Shown here piece after piece: positions 31,769-41,650 of a stretch of 64,000 bases of DNA. The notes under the pieces are model-generated. The model was not told the DNA's origin. It saw nothing but the letters and a program-made list of their open reading frames with translations, and did no database searches. The stretch is from Elizabethkingia occulta (GTDB taxonomy: Bacteria; Bacteroidota; Bacteroidia; Flavobacteriales; Weeksellaceae): assembly GCF_002023715.1 (NCBI RefSeq), contig NZ_MAHX01000020.1, forward strand, positions 147,847 to 211,846, given 5' to 3'. The translations under genes were made by a program, and so were the position numbers. The stretch's first letter is position 1. The number at the start of each line of letters is the position of its first letter.

Positions 31769-33160
31769 ATGAAAATAAAGTATTCTGAACTTATAGATCA
31801 GACCTTGTATTTCCCGCAAGAAGAGTTTCAGGTGGACAATCACCAACTTAAATTTCACGGAATTCCTTTAATGGAATTGGTGGAAAAATTCGGGACACCT
31901 TTGAAGTTTAATTATCTTCCTAAAATCTCTGAAAATATTCAGCGGGCAAAAAAATGGTTTGAAGAAGCCATAGAAACCCACGAATATAAAAACAAGTACC
32001 GTTACTGTTATTGTACGAAATCTAGTCATTTTGCCTTCGTATTAGAAGAAGCGCTAAAGAATGATATCAGCATTGAAACCTCTTCAGCTTACGATATAGA
32101 CATCGTTAAAAGACTTTATGAAAAAGGAAAAGTAAAGGAAAATGTAGAAGTAATCTGTAACGGATTTAAGACAGATGATTATCTGGTGAAAATCGCAGAT
32201 CTGATTAACTCAGGATTTGAAAATATTACTCCGATTCTGGATAACTACCGTGAATTGGATAAGCTAACAGAAAGCATAGATACTACTTTCAATATCGGAA
32301 TTCGTATAGCTTCTGAAGAAGAGCCAAAATTTGAATTTTATACATCCCGTCTGGGTATTGGATATAAGGATATTATCCCATATTACAGCCAGAAAATTGC
32401 TGAACACCCGAATGCAAGATTGAAGATGTTACATTTCTTCATTAACACAGGAATGAAGGATACTGCATACTATTGGAATGAATTGTTTAAGTGTCTTCGT
32501 GTGTATGCTCGTCTGAAAAAAATTGCTCCTGAAGTAGATTCTCTGAATATTGGAGGGGGGTTCCCAATTAAAACCTCTTTAAATTTCGATTACGATTACG
32601 AATACATGGTAAACGAAATTGTATCGCAGATTAAAAAATTCTGTGAAGAAGAAGGAGTAGAAGAACCAAATATCTATACAGAGTTCGGGTCATTTACGGT
32701 TGGCGAAAGTGGAGGTAATCTTTACCAGATCATTAGCCAGAAACGTCAGAACGACAGAGAGAAATGGAATATGATCGATAGTTCATTTATGACTACACTG
32801 CCAGATACATGGGCGATCTCCAGACACTTTATTATGTTACCACTTAACCGTTGGGACGATACTTATGAGAGGGTTTTCCTGGGAGGACTTACTTGTGATT
32901 CCGATGATTATTATAATTCAGAACAACACACCAATGCTATTTACCTGCCTGTATTTACAGATACGAAACCTCTATATATTGGTTTCTTTAATACAGGAGC
33001 ATATCAGGAAACGATTAGTGGGTACGGTGGAGTTCACCACTGTCTGATGCCGCAGCCTAAACATGTGCTTATTGATAAAGACGAGAACGGAAATTATACA
33101 TATTCAGTTTTCCGTGAAGAACAAACACCTGATGATGTTTTACGACTATTAGGATACTAA
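31769..33160 (+). CDS. speA: Biosynthetic arginine decarboxylase (PLP, fold III)
   Basis: The 463-residue enzyme turns arginine into agmatine for polyamine synthesis. The alanine-racemase-like barrel shows YCYCTKSSHFAFVLEEAL with the PLP lysine (about residue 82), ISIETSSAYDIDIVKRL, the His/Asn face MLHFFINTGMKD and the phosphate-binding glycine loop LNIGGGFPIKT (about 255). The second domain has GGLTCDSDD with the conserved Cys-Asp pair from the neighbouring subunit. It is much shorter than E. coli SpeA (658), as usual in Bacteroidota. Agmatinase, the next enzyme, is encoded 3.7 kb on. Confidence 0.9.
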   Translation: MKIKYSELIDQTLYFPQEEFQVDNHQLKFHGIPLMELVEKFGTPLKFNYLPKISENIQRAKKWFEEAIETHEYKNKYRYCYCTKSSHFAFVLEEALKNDISIETSSAYDIDIVKRLYEKGKVKENVEVICNGFKTDDYLVKIADLINSGFENITPILDNYRELDKLTESIDTTFNIGIRIASEEEPKFEFYTSRLGIGYKDIIPYYSQKIAEHPNARLKMLHFFINTGMKDTAYYWNELFKCLRVYARLKKIAPEVDSLNIGGGFPIKTSLNFDYDYEYMVNEIVSQIKKFCEEEGVEEPNIYTEFGSFTVGESGGNLYQIISQKRQNDREKWNMIDSSFMTTLPDTWAISRHFIMLPLNRWDDTYERVFLGGLTCDSDDYYNSEQHTNAIYLPVFTDTKPLYIGFFNTGAYQETISGYGGVHHCLMPQPKHVLIDKDENGNYTYSVFREEQTPDDVLRLLGY

Positions 33161-33165
33161 ATAAG

Positions 33166-33191
33166 AAAGCTGCCCATTGGCAGCTTTTTTT
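33166..33191. terminator. Bidirectional terminator between speA and the HAD gene
   Basis: AAAGCTGCC, loop CATT, GGCAGCTTT and a T run. It serves both convergent genes and directly abuts the stop codon of the HAD gene. Confidence 0.85.
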
Positions 33192-33852
33192 ATTTAAACC
33201 ATTCTGTAGATGTTTCATAGATTATTTCGTTGTAGTCCGAAATAATCTTTTGGGCTTTGTCATACTTTTGATTTTCCGAATGTATACTCTTATAAGCTAC
33301 ACAGAAAATATCAGCAGAATAGGCGGCTTGTATTCCGTTAGTGGAATCTTCTATAACAATACAGCTGTTTTTGTCTTCACCCGACATTCCGGCTGCCAGT
33401 TCAAAGATTTCCGGATGAGGTTTAGATTGTTTCAGATCGGCACCACTAATTTTTCCTGCAAAATATTTCTCCAAATCAAATCTTTCAAATACCCAGTTAA
33501 TGGTATTCATACTGGCTGAAGAGGCCAATATCATTTTTATACCATTGTGATGATAATTTTCAATAAGATTTCTGACTCCGGGAATAAGGTCAAAATCAGA
33601 ATCATTATCAAAAAGATATTTAAAGTTTATTCTCTTTTTATCAGCGAGCTCTTGTGGCGTGTAATTTAGATTGAAAAGAGTTATAAGTTCCTGACAAACG
33701 CTTAGCGTTGCTTTTCCGGTAAAGGAAGTGAAAAGTTCCTCACTTACATTAATTCCGAATTCATCAAACATTTTGAAATAAGATTTTCTATGTAATGGTT
33801 CAGTATCTACAATAACACCATCCATATCAAAAAGTACTGCTTTTAAAGGCAT
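33190..33852 (-). CDS. HAD-family phosphatase (beta-phosphoglucomutase-like)
   Basis: The 220-residue hydrolase has all HAD motifs: DMDGVIVDTEPLHR (nucleophile Asp 9, acid Asp 11), ILASSASMNTINW (motif II Ser), KISGADLKQSKPHPEIF (Lys, motif III) and CIVIEDSTNGIQAAYSAD (motif IV). The helical cap between residues 18 and 85 fits the beta-phosphoglucomutase/YcjU subgroup. The substrate, probably a small phosphosugar or phosphoglycolate-like compound, cannot be told from sequence. Confidence 0.9.
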   Translation of the reverse strand: MPLKAVLFDMDGVIVDTEPLHRKSYFKMFDEFGINVSEELFTSFTGKATLSVCQELITLFNLNYTPQELADKKRINFKYLFDNDSDFDLIPGVRNLIENYHHNGIKMILASSASMNTINWVFERFDLEKYFAGKISGADLKQSKPHPEIFELAAGMSGEDKNSCIVIEDSTNGIQAAYSADIFCVAYKSIHSENQKYDKAQKIISDYNEIIYETSTEWFK

Positions 33853-33947
33853 AAAAGTTTTTTTGCAAAGTTAAGACTTTCTGTAAATGAGGTTCTATAT
33901 ATTATTTAAGAGATTATTAAAGTAATGAAGCAACCTAAATTATAAGT

Positions 33948-35342
33948 TTATTTTTGATGTTTCTGTATCCAGTTTTTCATAATCTCCAAAGCTTTTGGAG
34001 AGAAGGTTTCTTCTATTTCTTCATATTCTTTAGGGCTTCCGGTTTTAGCGGTCTGAAAAAGATGATTGAGTCCGGGGATTTCTAAAACCTCAAAATCTTT
34101 ATTTCCAGCTTTTGTCAACGCATTTTTTATAGCTTTTAAATTCTCTTCTGGGGTTATCTGAAGATCCAGACTTCCATTTAGAGCAAGTACAGGAATTTTT
34201 ACTTGTATAAGGTATTGCTCGGGAGTTGATTTCAGAAATGAAATCATCCATGGAACCATAGAATTAATTAGAATTTCAGATAATTGTACTTGAGCTTTCG
34301 CCGGGATTTTAGTTGTATTTTGAGCAAAAAACTTTTCTAATTCTTCATGTGCATCTTTGGAAAAATTATGGCCTTTATATTCCCTTACAAATTTGAAGAA
34401 AAAACTTTTCACCTTAATATCATCTTCTATTTGCTCGGGAGTAGCTCCATATACTTCATCGATACGCTTATTTTGTAATGTTAATAATTCATTTCCTGGT
34501 AGACCGGGACCCGCAAGAAGTATAATGTTTTTAATGCTTTTACTTTTGGCTGCAACCATTGGAGCAATTGCTCCGCCTTCGCTATGACCTATTAAACCAA
34601 TGTTAGAAAATCCTTTTTGCACAAGAAAATTAACAGCTGCCATAATATCTGTGGCATAATTTTCTGTTGTATCAGTATTTTTCCCAGAGCTTGATTTTCC
34701 TATTCCCCGATCATCCATTCTTAAAGTTGCAATATTGTTATTTCCTAAATAATTGGCAATGACAGCAAAAGGTTTATGATCGTAAAATTCACTATCCCTG
34801 TCCTGTTGTCCAGATCCGGTTATAAGTACATATACCGGAATATTTTTGTTATAGTTTTGAGGCGTAGTAAGAGTTCCCGTTAAAAGATTCTTATCTATTG
34901 GATTTGTAATTGTTACTTCTTCTGTATTGTAACTATACGGAGGTTTTGGTGTTTGTGGACGTTCAATTTTTGATGGTTCTTCTTTATCTGGCCCTTTAAA
35001 TATCCCCAGAACTTTATTATTCTTTGAAAAAGGAACTTTGAAATTCACATTCTGTTTAGAAAATTCGGTATATACTAATATCATTGGAATACCATCTTCT
35101 ACGGCTTTTTCTGTAGAAATTACTTTTTTGTAATCTCCGAACATACCACTTAGTTGTCCATTTACCATTTCAAGAACAGCTTCCGTCATTTTGTCTTTTA
35201 CTTCATCATCTTCAAGTTTTATGCTTTCAGTATATTTTTTAGTAAAAAGGTTATTAACAAAGTCGCTTGCCGTTTTTTCTAAATCTTGGGAAAAGACTAT
35301 TTGGCAAAGCAATAGTAACATAATAGATAATTTGGTTTTCAT
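33948..35342 (-). CDS. Exported alpha/beta hydrolase with N-terminal DUF3887
   Basis: The 464-residue protein has a signal peptide (MKTKLSIMLLLLCQIVFSQ), a DUF3887-like domain (about residues 22-110; FVNNLFTKKYTESIKLEDDE) and a serine hydrolase domain. The oxyanion strand is PVYVLITGSGQQDRDSE and the nucleophile elbow IGLIGHSEGGAIAPM (Ser about 258). The acid is likely in LALNGSLDLQITPEEN and the His in EIPGLNHLFQTAK. It is probably a periplasmic or lipid-anchored esterase or peptidase; the substrate is unknown. It is the last of four leftward genes with small gaps. Confidence 0.88.
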   Translation of the reverse strand: MKTKLSIMLLLLCQIVFSQDLEKTASDFVNNLFTKKYTESIKLEDDEVKDKMTEAVLEMVNGQLSGMFGDYKKVISTEKAVEDGIPMILVYTEFSKQNVNFKVPFSKNNKVLGIFKGPDKEEPSKIERPQTPKPPYSYNTEEVTITNPIDKNLLTGTLTTPQNYNKNIPVYVLITGSGQQDRDSEFYDHKPFAVIANYLGNNNIATLRMDDRGIGKSSSGKNTDTTENYATDIMAAVNFLVQKGFSNIGLIGHSEGGAIAPMVAAKSKSIKNIILLAGPGLPGNELLTLQNKRIDEVYGATPEQIEDDIKVKSFFFKFVREYKGHNFSKDAHEELEKFFAQNTTKIPAKAQVQLSEILINSMVPWMISFLKSTPEQYLIQVKIPVLALNGSLDLQITPEENLKAIKNALTKAGNKDFEVLEIPGLNHLFQTAKTGSPKEYEEIEETFSPKALEIMKNWIQKHQK

Positions 35343-35348
35343 ATTATT

Positions 35349-35927
35349 TTAAAATTTGAGTTTTGGTATAAGTATTTGGCAGATCATTAAGGAAACAAAG
35401 AAAATAAAGACAAAAAGTACAATCTGCGGCAACTTTTTTATATTGGTTGCTGTTTTGAAGCCATTGAAAAATAAGACAATAGAATAAATTACCAGAGAAA
35501 TAACAAAAGCTGTAATTAGAATTATAAATAATAAATTTATGATGTATTGATAGAAATTCTCATTTATGCCATCAGAAGAAAAAGCTTTATTCACATCGAT
35601 AAGATGGGTTAGCAGAAGAACAGGAATATTTATGGCATTAGAAACCAAAATCGTATTGGTAATATCTAAAAAACGAGATCTTCTGTTGAATACTATTGCA
35701 ATCAAATAAAGTATTAAAATAATGCTTCCAATACTTACTGAACAATATAAGAATGAGCTTTTCAGTGTCAGGACTTCTTCGGGGCTGTCGAAACGCATGA
35801 AACTCGTCATTCTATTTTGAGTATAGTAAGAAACAAATGGTGTTAGAATGAAAGAAAGAATCCCAAATAGTAAAAGTTTATATTCAGAATACTTCTCAAA
35901 TGGATTAAATAACGTTTTCCAGTTCAT
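35349..35927 (-). CDS. Yip1-like integral membrane protein
   Basis: A 192-residue protein with five membrane segments (at about residues 17-35, 58-80, 88-108, 127-155 and 168-186) and a WKTLFNPFEKYSEYK start as in Yip1/DUF1282 proteins. It is encoded three bases before the PH-domain gene and six after the hydrolase. Function unknown. Confidence 0.7.
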   Translation of the reverse strand: MNWKTLFNPFEKYSEYKLLLFGILSFILTPFVSYYTQNRMTSFMRFDSPEEVLTLKSSFLYCSVSIGSIILILYLIAIVFNRRSRFLDITNTILVSNAINIPVLLLTHLIDVNKAFSSDGINENFYQYIINLLFIILITAFVISLVIYSIVLFFNGFKTATNIKKLPQIVLFVFIFFVSLMICQILIPKLKF

Positions 35928-35930
35928 AGT

Positions 35931-36329
35931 TTAAAAAGTGATATTGGGGTTTATTTTTAGTAATTCATTTTTGAACAGATCGAAATCCTTTGGTGAAATA
36001 ATGATGCTGCCATTTTTATAAATAATTTCGATTCTTCCGAATATTGAAGGCGCAGGAGAAGAAATAGGATTTTTAGTCTTTTTAATACTTTTAATATCTG
36101 AAATTGGTATTCGTGTACTTCCCAAAATGCTATTTCGGATGATAAGTTCGTTTCCAATAATCCGGTAGCTGATTCCCATAATCAGGATGGATACGAATAT
36201 TATTGCAGGGATGAGAATTGTAAGCGGGATATAATCTTTATCTGTAAAAACGAAATAAAGTGGAAAAAGTAAGGGTACAGCTATAAGTATAATAGTTTCC
36301 CAACCAATTTTTACAGGGATATTTTTCAT
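35931..36329 (-). CDS. Membrane protein with bacterial PH-like domain
   Basis: The 132-residue protein has two adjacent membrane segments (about residues 10-28 and 35-52), followed by a PH-like beta domain (IGNELIIRNSILGSTRIPIS; IEIIYKNGSIIISPKDFDLF). Proteins like this (bPH families) are common in envelope-stress or membrane-linked operons. It leads into the Yip1-like and hydrolase genes. Confidence 0.75.
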   Translation of the reverse strand: MKNIPVKIGWETIILIAVPLLFPLYFVFTDKDYIPLTILIPAIIFVSILIMGISYRIIGNELIIRNSILGSTRIPISDIKSIKKTKNPISSPAPSIFGRIEIIYKNGSIIISPKDFDLFKNELLKINPNITF

Positions 36330-36405
36330 AATTTAATATTTTGTTTGCTGAGACTGTTAGATCTGTCGAGTCGTTGGTGTTTTTGATTTACAGGTTATTA
36401 CAAAC

Positions 36406-36681
36406 TTAGGGTAGTGCTTTCTTTAGCTTGCTGATCTTCTCAATAAGATCATCCATTTTATTTCGCATTGTTGGATAAGAAAGATTAGCCTGCTTGCTCA
36501 TCTCTTTTATGCTTCCACTGGATAGAAAGAAATCCAGAATAAACTGTTGTTCCTCACGACCAAGCTGAAGATACAGAGGAAGCTCGTAATTGCCATTTAC
36601 AGTAGTGTCACAATTTGTACACTTCATTTGACTTACAATCAGAGTCGATTCACAACTAGGGCATACAACTGGGAGTTTCAT
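36406..36681 (-). CDS. DUF2089-family zinc-ribbon/helix-turn-helix regulator
   Basis: The 91-residue protein has a zinc ribbon (VVCPSCESTLIVSQMKCTNC: CxxC twice) and a DUF2089 C-terminal helix-turn-helix (GREEQQFILDFFLSSGSIKE; QANLSYPTMRNKMDDLIEKI) like sigma region 4. DUF2089 proteins usually precede genes for PH-domain and membrane proteins, as here, and probably control them. It is the first gene of the leftward four-gene unit, divergent from agmatinase. Confidence 0.85.
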   Translation of the reverse strand: MKLPVVCPSCESTLIVSQMKCTNCDTTVNGNYELPLYLQLGREEQQFILDFFLSSGSIKEMSKQANLSYPTMRNKMDDLIEKISKLKKALP

Positions 36682-36791
36682 TTTGTCTCTTTTTATTTTA
36701 ATAAAATTAAAAATATTTTTAACAAAATTAAATATTATTTTAAATTATCAAAATGTAATTATCAATTTTTTTTTCCGGCTCTATTTCTAAT

Positions 36792-36799
36792 TATCTTTG
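36792..36799 (+). promoter_or_regulatory. -7 box of the agmatinase promoter
   Basis: TATCTTTG fits TAnnTTTG and lies 30 bases before the ATG at 36830. It shows that the earlier in-frame ATG at 36797 is not the start. Confidence 0.7.
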
Positions 36800-36829
36800 C
36801 GGAATAATATTTCAATTTTTAATAAAAAT

Positions 36830-37684
36830 ATGAGAACATACGCAGGAATTCCTGAAGAGAATGCAACACTGGAAAATTCAAAAGTAATGTTGGTAACTGT
36901 TCCTTACGATGGAACTTCAACATGGGGGAAAGGAGCTGATAAAGGTCCTGCACTTTTTCTTGATGCTTCGGAAAATATGGAGCTTTATGATATTGAAACA
37001 GGGACTGAGCCTTACCTGAATGGTGTTTACATGGCAGGAGAAGTTTCTGAAAATTCGACACCAGAGGCAATGACAGAGGCTGTTTATCAGAAAACCAAAG
37101 AATTGTTGGGTAACGAAGATAAATTGTTTACGCTTTTCGGAGGCGAACATTCTGTATCTATAGGTTCTATCCGTGCAGTAGGAGAGAAGTATGATAACCT
37201 TACGGTTCTTCAATTGGATGCTCACACAGATTTAAGACCTGATTTTCATGGATCCACTTCGAATCACGCTTGTGCAGTTTTCGAAGCGAGTCAAAAACAC
37301 AATCTGGTACAGGTAGGTATTCGTTCTATGGATGTTGAGGAAATGGAGTATGTACCAAAAGGCCAATGTTTCTGGGCTCATGAAATTGCAACAAACCCAA
37401 ACTGGATAGATGATGTTTTGGCAAAAATATCGGGTAATGTATATATCACAATAGATCTGGATGCTTTTGATCCGTCTATTGCACCTTCTACCGGAACACC
37501 AGAGCCAGGGGGCTTGGCATGGTATCCTACATTAGAACTATTGAAAAAAGTTTTCGAGAAGTGCAATGTTGTTGCTTTCGATATTGTAGAGCTTATGGAT
37601 AGCCCAATGGCAAAACCAACAGCTTTCTTATCTGCAAAATTATATTACAAAATGTTAGCCTATTACTTTACAGCTAAAAAGTAA
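36830..37684 (+). CDS. speB: Agmatinase
   Basis: The ureohydrolase splits agmatine into putrescine and urea. From the ATG at 36830 it has 284 residues (MRTYAGIPEENATLENSKVM). The binuclear manganese site is complete: FTLFGGEHSVSIGS (His), QLDAHTDLRPDFHGS (Asp, His, Asp) and TIDLDAFDPSIAPSTGTPEP (two Asp). It serves the same pathway as the arginine decarboxylase at 31769-33160. Confidence 0.95.
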   Translation: MRTYAGIPEENATLENSKVMLVTVPYDGTSTWGKGADKGPALFLDASENMELYDIETGTEPYLNGVYMAGEVSENSTPEAMTEAVYQKTKELLGNEDKLFTLFGGEHSVSIGSIRAVGEKYDNLTVLQLDAHTDLRPDFHGSTSNHACAVFEASQKHNLVQVGIRSMDVEEMEYVPKGQCFWAHEIATNPNWIDDVLAKISGNVYITIDLDAFDPSIAPSTGTPEPGGLAWYPTLELLKKVFEKCNVVAFDIVELMDSPMAKPTAFLSAKLYYKMLAYYFTAKK

Positions 37685-37787
37685 TTTTAATTTTTTTTAA
37701 CAGAATAAAATCTTGTGAGCATAATTTTATTTAATAAATTTACGTTCACAAGGTTTTTTATTATAAACTATTAAATTAATCCAACAC

Positions 37788-38270
37788 ATGAAAAAAATTT
37801 TCACCACCGCTGCATTGGCTATTTTAGTGTCTACTGTAGCAGTATCTTGTAAAAAGAAAAATAATGATGCTGATTTGCAGACTAAGGCTACAGCTGTAGT
37901 TGCAGCAGATCCTCAGGCTAAAGTAGAAGTAAAAGACGGTGTAGCTCACTTATCCGGAACTTTTAAAGATGCTGCAGCTAAAGATCAGATGATTGCATCT
38001 CTTAAAGCTATCGAAGGTATAAAAGATGTAATGGATATGTCTACAGTAGAAGCTTCTGCACCTGTTGTAGAAACAAAAGTAGCTTCTGCTCCTGAAAATC
38101 TTCAGAAAGTAAAAGATGCTTTGAAAGATTTCCCAAAAGTAAAAGCTGAAGTTGTAAATGGTGAACTTACCGTTAGTGGTGATGTAACCAAAGAAGATGC
38201 TAGGAAAATCAAGCAGTCTATCGATGCATTGAAAGTGGGTAAAGTAAACTATAACTATATCGTAAAATAA
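37788..38270 (+). CDS. BON-domain lipoprotein
   Basis: A 160-residue exported lipoprotein: signal peptide with lipobox VAVSC (Cys 21), a Lys-rich linker, then two BON domains (about 35-90 and 103-160; VEVKDGVAHLSGTFKDAAAK and AEVVNGELTVSGDVTKEDAR). BON domains bind membranes or glycans and are linked to envelope stability. The next gene, six bases later, also has a BON-like part. Confidence 0.87.
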   Translation: MKKIFTTAALAILVSTVAVSCKKKNNDADLQTKATAVVAADPQAKVEVKDGVAHLSGTFKDAAAKDQMIASLKAIEGIKDVMDMSTVEASAPVVETKVASAPENLQKVKDALKDFPKVKAEVVNGELTVSGDVTKEDARKIKQSIDALKVGKVNYNYIVK

Positions 38271-38276
38271 CAAAAG

Positions 38277-38696
38277 ATGAGTGAACTACAAGATAAATAC
38301 GCAAGTGTAATTACAGCTGCACAAGGTGCAGGTATCGGCAATTTACAGGTACAAGAGCAGGACGGGATTCTTTACGTATCCGGTAGCGCTTCCAATTCTG
38401 CAGCTAAAGATGCAGTATGGAATGCTCTGGGTGTAATAGATCCTAACTTTACAGCTTCAGATATTAATGTAGATGTACAGGTTTCAGGACTTCCTGCAGG
38501 TACAAACCTTACGGTAAATACTGAGTCTACTAACCTTAATATCCGTGAGACTCCAAGTACTGAAGGTAATATCGTTGGTAAGGCAGCTAAAGGAGAATTG
38601 GTAACTTTGGTAGAGCAAACTAACGGAGAATGGTGGTTGGTAAGAACTAAGGATGGTGAACAAGGTTATGCTTATTCAAGATATTTACAAGCGTAA
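38277..38696 (+). CDS. BON-like plus bacterial SH3-domain protein
   Basis: The 139-residue protein has a BON-like N-terminal half (LQVQEQDGILYVSGSASNSA) and a bacterial SH3 domain (STNLNIRETPSTEGNIVGKA; GEWWLVRTKDGEQGYAYSRY), which usually binds cell-wall peptides. It has no signal peptide, unlike its neighbour, so it is odd for a wall-binding protein. It is six bases behind the BON lipoprotein and the pair ends in a clear terminator. Confidence 0.85.
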   Translation: MSELQDKYASVITAAQGAGIGNLQVQEQDGILYVSGSASNSAAKDAVWNALGVIDPNFTASDINVDVQVSGLPAGTNLTVNTESTNLNIRETPSTEGNIVGKAAKGELVTLVEQTNGEWWLVRTKDGEQGYAYSRYLQA

Positions 38697-38730
38697 ATCA
38701 CTATAAAAATAGTTAAAAAGTATTAAAACT

Positions 38731-38760
38731 AACTCCCGTGCTTGGGAGTTAGTTTTTTTT
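38731..38760 (+). terminator. Terminator after the BON/SH3 gene pair
   Basis: AACTCCC, six-base loop, GGGAGTT, then AG and a run of T. Confidence 0.9.
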
Positions 38761-38799
38761 TATTCTATTTTCGCCTCGCAAACTAATTAACACCTGAAT

Positions 38800-41562
38800 A
38801 TGAGAAAATTATTTCTACTTTTTATCCTGCTTATAGGGATTTCACACTACGGACAATCACTAAATCTTACAGGTAAAATAGTAGACCAAGGCGGCAAGCC
38901 AATCGAAGATGCTACCGTCTATTTACTAAAACAGAAAGATTCATCAATTATTAACTATACCAATTCCGGGAAAGAAGGGAACTTCAGTCTGAAGTTTGAT
39001 AAAATACAGGAACCAGTAGTGTTTAAGATAAATGCCGAACAACAGAAAGAGTATAGCAAAATCTACGATAAACTTGAAAGCTCACAAAAACTCGATGTAA
39101 TAAAATTAATTACAGAGGTTTCCAAAAATATTGCTGGAGTAGAAATTAAAGGTGCTCCGCCGGTAAAAGTAAAAAAAGATACACTGGAATTTAATGCAGC
39201 CTCCTTCAAAGTAAAACCAGACGGAAAGGTTGAGGAGCTGATTAAATCTTTACCTGGATTCGAAATTAGCAACGATGGTAAAATTACAGCTAATGGTAAA
39301 GAAGTAGATCAGATATTGGTAAACGGAAAGCCTTTCTTTGATAAAGATGGTAAAATTGCGCTTAAGAATTTGCCTGCAGATTTAATCAAGAAAATTCAGG
39401 TAACAACTAGTAAGACTGAAGAAGAAAGAGTAAAAGGAGAGAAAGGGAAGTCTAATAATATGAGCGTAAACCTTACGATAGATGAGAAGAAAAATAAAGG
39501 TTTTATGGCAAGAGCTTATGCAGGTTATGGATCAGACAAACGATATGAGGGAAGTGCTATACTCAGCTATTTTAAGAAAAATACAAAAATCAGCCTTTTA
39601 GCATCCTCCAATAATATTAATGTTTCCGGTTTTAAAAGTGATGAGGTCTACGAAAGTATGGGGTATGGAAGAAATGCTAATTTGATTCAAGGAAATTCCT
39701 ATGTTCAGGAAGGTAACAGAATTATGGTTTCTGCAGGGGACAATGGTGGCGGTATTCTACGCTCCACAATGGTTGGAGTTAATTATTCTGATGAATTAGC
39801 CAAAGATATAAGTCTTGACGGATTAAGTATGTTGTACTCTAAAAGCGACCGTGAAACCCGTTCAGTATCGGATAGAACAACCTTATTATCGGATTATGCA
39901 CTAAGAACTAAATCTCAGAATTCCGGTGAAAATGATAGTAGCCAATATAGTCTGGAAAATAGTTTCAGAGTAAAACTGGATAAAAATACAAATTTCTATT
40001 TATCCAATTCATTCCTTACGAATAACGGAACAAATATTAGTACAGGTGCATCTTCTACCTTTAGGGACGGTACGTTGTTAAATGAGAATAATTCTTATAA
40101 TAAAAACGACTCAAGAAATAATTCCGGACAATCCCGGATGTATTTTTCCAGAAAATTAAGTGAAAAGGGCAGACGTATTAGTTTTAGTATGTCAGGTAAT
40201 GTCGGAGAATCAGTGAATGATAATCTGATTAAATCTGAAACACTTTTCGATCAGGAGCCTGGTAAAAATGATATCAGAAACCAGAGATCATATAGTAAAG
40301 CACTTAATAATCGGTATAATATTAATGCTGATTATGCAGAACCAATTTCTGATTCTGCAAAGGTGTCGGTAGGTATGGGCTATAATACCCTTTACAACCG
40401 AAATAGCAGGGATGTCAACGACTTTAATTCTGCAACAGGAGATTATTCTAAATTTAATGTTGATTTATCTAATATGATGCGCCAACAGAATAATGTATTT
40501 GTACCTAGAGTTGGCTATGAGCTGAATAAGAAGAACATTAATCTATGGGCATCTGCTAATCTTAATGTAACGCAAATGGATGTTAATGCCCGCTATAACG
40601 GACAGGATTATAAGCTGAATAAAAATTTTGCCCTTCCGGAATTCAACCTTAATGTATGGAGCAGCAAGGATGGGAAAAATATATCGGCATATGTAGGAAG
40701 TAACTATGATATTCCTTCAGCAATGCAGTTAACACCTTATGAAGACAGGTCTAACCCATTGATTTCCTATAAAGGAAATCCGGATCTGAAAAACACATGG
40801 AGGTTTTATGGAAATATGTATTATAGCAAATACAATCAACTAAAAAATACGAATCTATATTTCAACTTTAGTTTCAATTATCAGGACAATGACGTTACCA
40901 ATAACCGTCATTTTAATAAAGAAACAGGGGGGCAGGAGATTACTTATATTAATGTAAGTGGTAATAAAAGCATTTATTTGGGATCGGGATATACCAAGAC
41001 CTTTAAATGGAAAGATAATAAATTAACAATTGGCCCAAGAGTAACTTTTAATCATCGATTTACTAATGGTTTTGTTGACGGAGACAGATATACAAGTGCA
41101 GCTTATTCCGTAACTCCGGGAATTAATCTGACATATGAAATTAAGGACAAGATGACGATAAAACCATCTTATTCCCTAAGTTATAACCAGACAGATTACA
41201 AAAACTATGTGTTAGATCAATCGCATACCACAAGTAATGTTTTCAGCCTACAGTCTATCAATTATTTCGGGAAAAATCAGGATTTTACAATAGAGAATAA
41301 TTTTACTTATACAACCAATACTAATATTGCTCCGGGCTTCAAAAAAGATTTCTATTTCTGGAATGCCAGTTTGGGTTATACTTTCCTTAAAAAGCAAATG
41401 ACTGCCAAGGTAATGGTTTATGATGTACTGAATCAGAACCAGAGTGTGAAAAGAGTAATTACAGATACTTATATTGAGGATCGTGAAGACCTTATTCTGA
41501 AAAGATATGTAATGTTTACACTTAGTTATAAGTTTAACAAATTTGGTAGCAAGAAAGGTTAG
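38800..41562 (+). CDS. Outer-membrane beta-barrel protein (TonB-receptor-like, carboxypeptidase-regulatory N-domain)
   Basis: The 920-residue protein has a signal peptide (MRKLFLLFILLIGISHYGQ), an N-terminal carboxypeptidase-like Ig fold (LTGKIVDQGGKPIEDATVYL, about 22-110), a plug-like region (VEELIKSLPGFEISNDGKIT; EVDQILVNGKPFF) and a large OMP_b-brl_3-type barrel ending with an aromatic strand. No TonB box is evident. Such proteins take up peptides or other nutrients or act in the outer membrane without a known substrate. It stands alone between two terminators. Confidence 0.88.
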   Translation: MRKLFLLFILLIGISHYGQSLNLTGKIVDQGGKPIEDATVYLLKQKDSSIINYTNSGKEGNFSLKFDKIQEPVVFKINAEQQKEYSKIYDKLESSQKLDVIKLITEVSKNIAGVEIKGAPPVKVKKDTLEFNAASFKVKPDGKVEELIKSLPGFEISNDGKITANGKEVDQILVNGKPFFDKDGKIALKNLPADLIKKIQVTTSKTEEERVKGEKGKSNNMSVNLTIDEKKNKGFMARAYAGYGSDKRYEGSAILSYFKKNTKISLLASSNNINVSGFKSDEVYESMGYGRNANLIQGNSYVQEGNRIMVSAGDNGGGILRSTMVGVNYSDELAKDISLDGLSMLYSKSDRETRSVSDRTTLLSDYALRTKSQNSGENDSSQYSLENSFRVKLDKNTNFYLSNSFLTNNGTNISTGASSTFRDGTLLNENNSYNKNDSRNNSGQSRMYFSRKLSEKGRRISFSMSGNVGESVNDNLIKSETLFDQEPGKNDIRNQRSYSKALNNRYNINADYAEPISDSAKVSVGMGYNTLYNRNSRDVNDFNSATGDYSKFNVDLSNMMRQQNNVFVPRVGYELNKKNINLWASANLNVTQMDVNARYNGQDYKLNKNFALPEFNLNVWSSKDGKNISAYVGSNYDIPSAMQLTPYEDRSNPLISYKGNPDLKNTWRFYGNMYYSKYNQLKNTNLYFNFSFNYQDNDVTNNRHFNKETGGQEITYINVSGNKSIYLGSGYTKTFKWKDNKLTIGPRVTFNHRFTNGFVDGDRYTSAAYSVTPGINLTYEIKDKMTIKPSYSLSYNQTDYKNYVLDQSHTTSNVFSLQSINYFGKNQDFTIENNFTYTTNTNIAPGFKKDFYFWNASLGYTFLKKQMTAKVMVYDVLNQNQSVKRVITDTYIEDREDLILKRYVMFTLSYKFNKFGSKKG

Positions 41563-41572
41563 AACTAAAGCT

Positions 41573-41620
41573 ATAAAATAAGAAATGGTCAGATTTTTTC
41601 TGACCATTTCTTATTTTATA
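41573..41620. terminator. Long perfect inverted-repeat terminator
   Basis: Stem of about 20 bp (arms contain AAGAAATGGTCAGA and TCTGACCATTTCTT) around a short T loop, ending in TATTTTAT. It ends the barrel-protein gene. Confidence 0.85.
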
Positions 41621-41650
41621 AGCGCTTGTTTAAATATTATTACTAATACT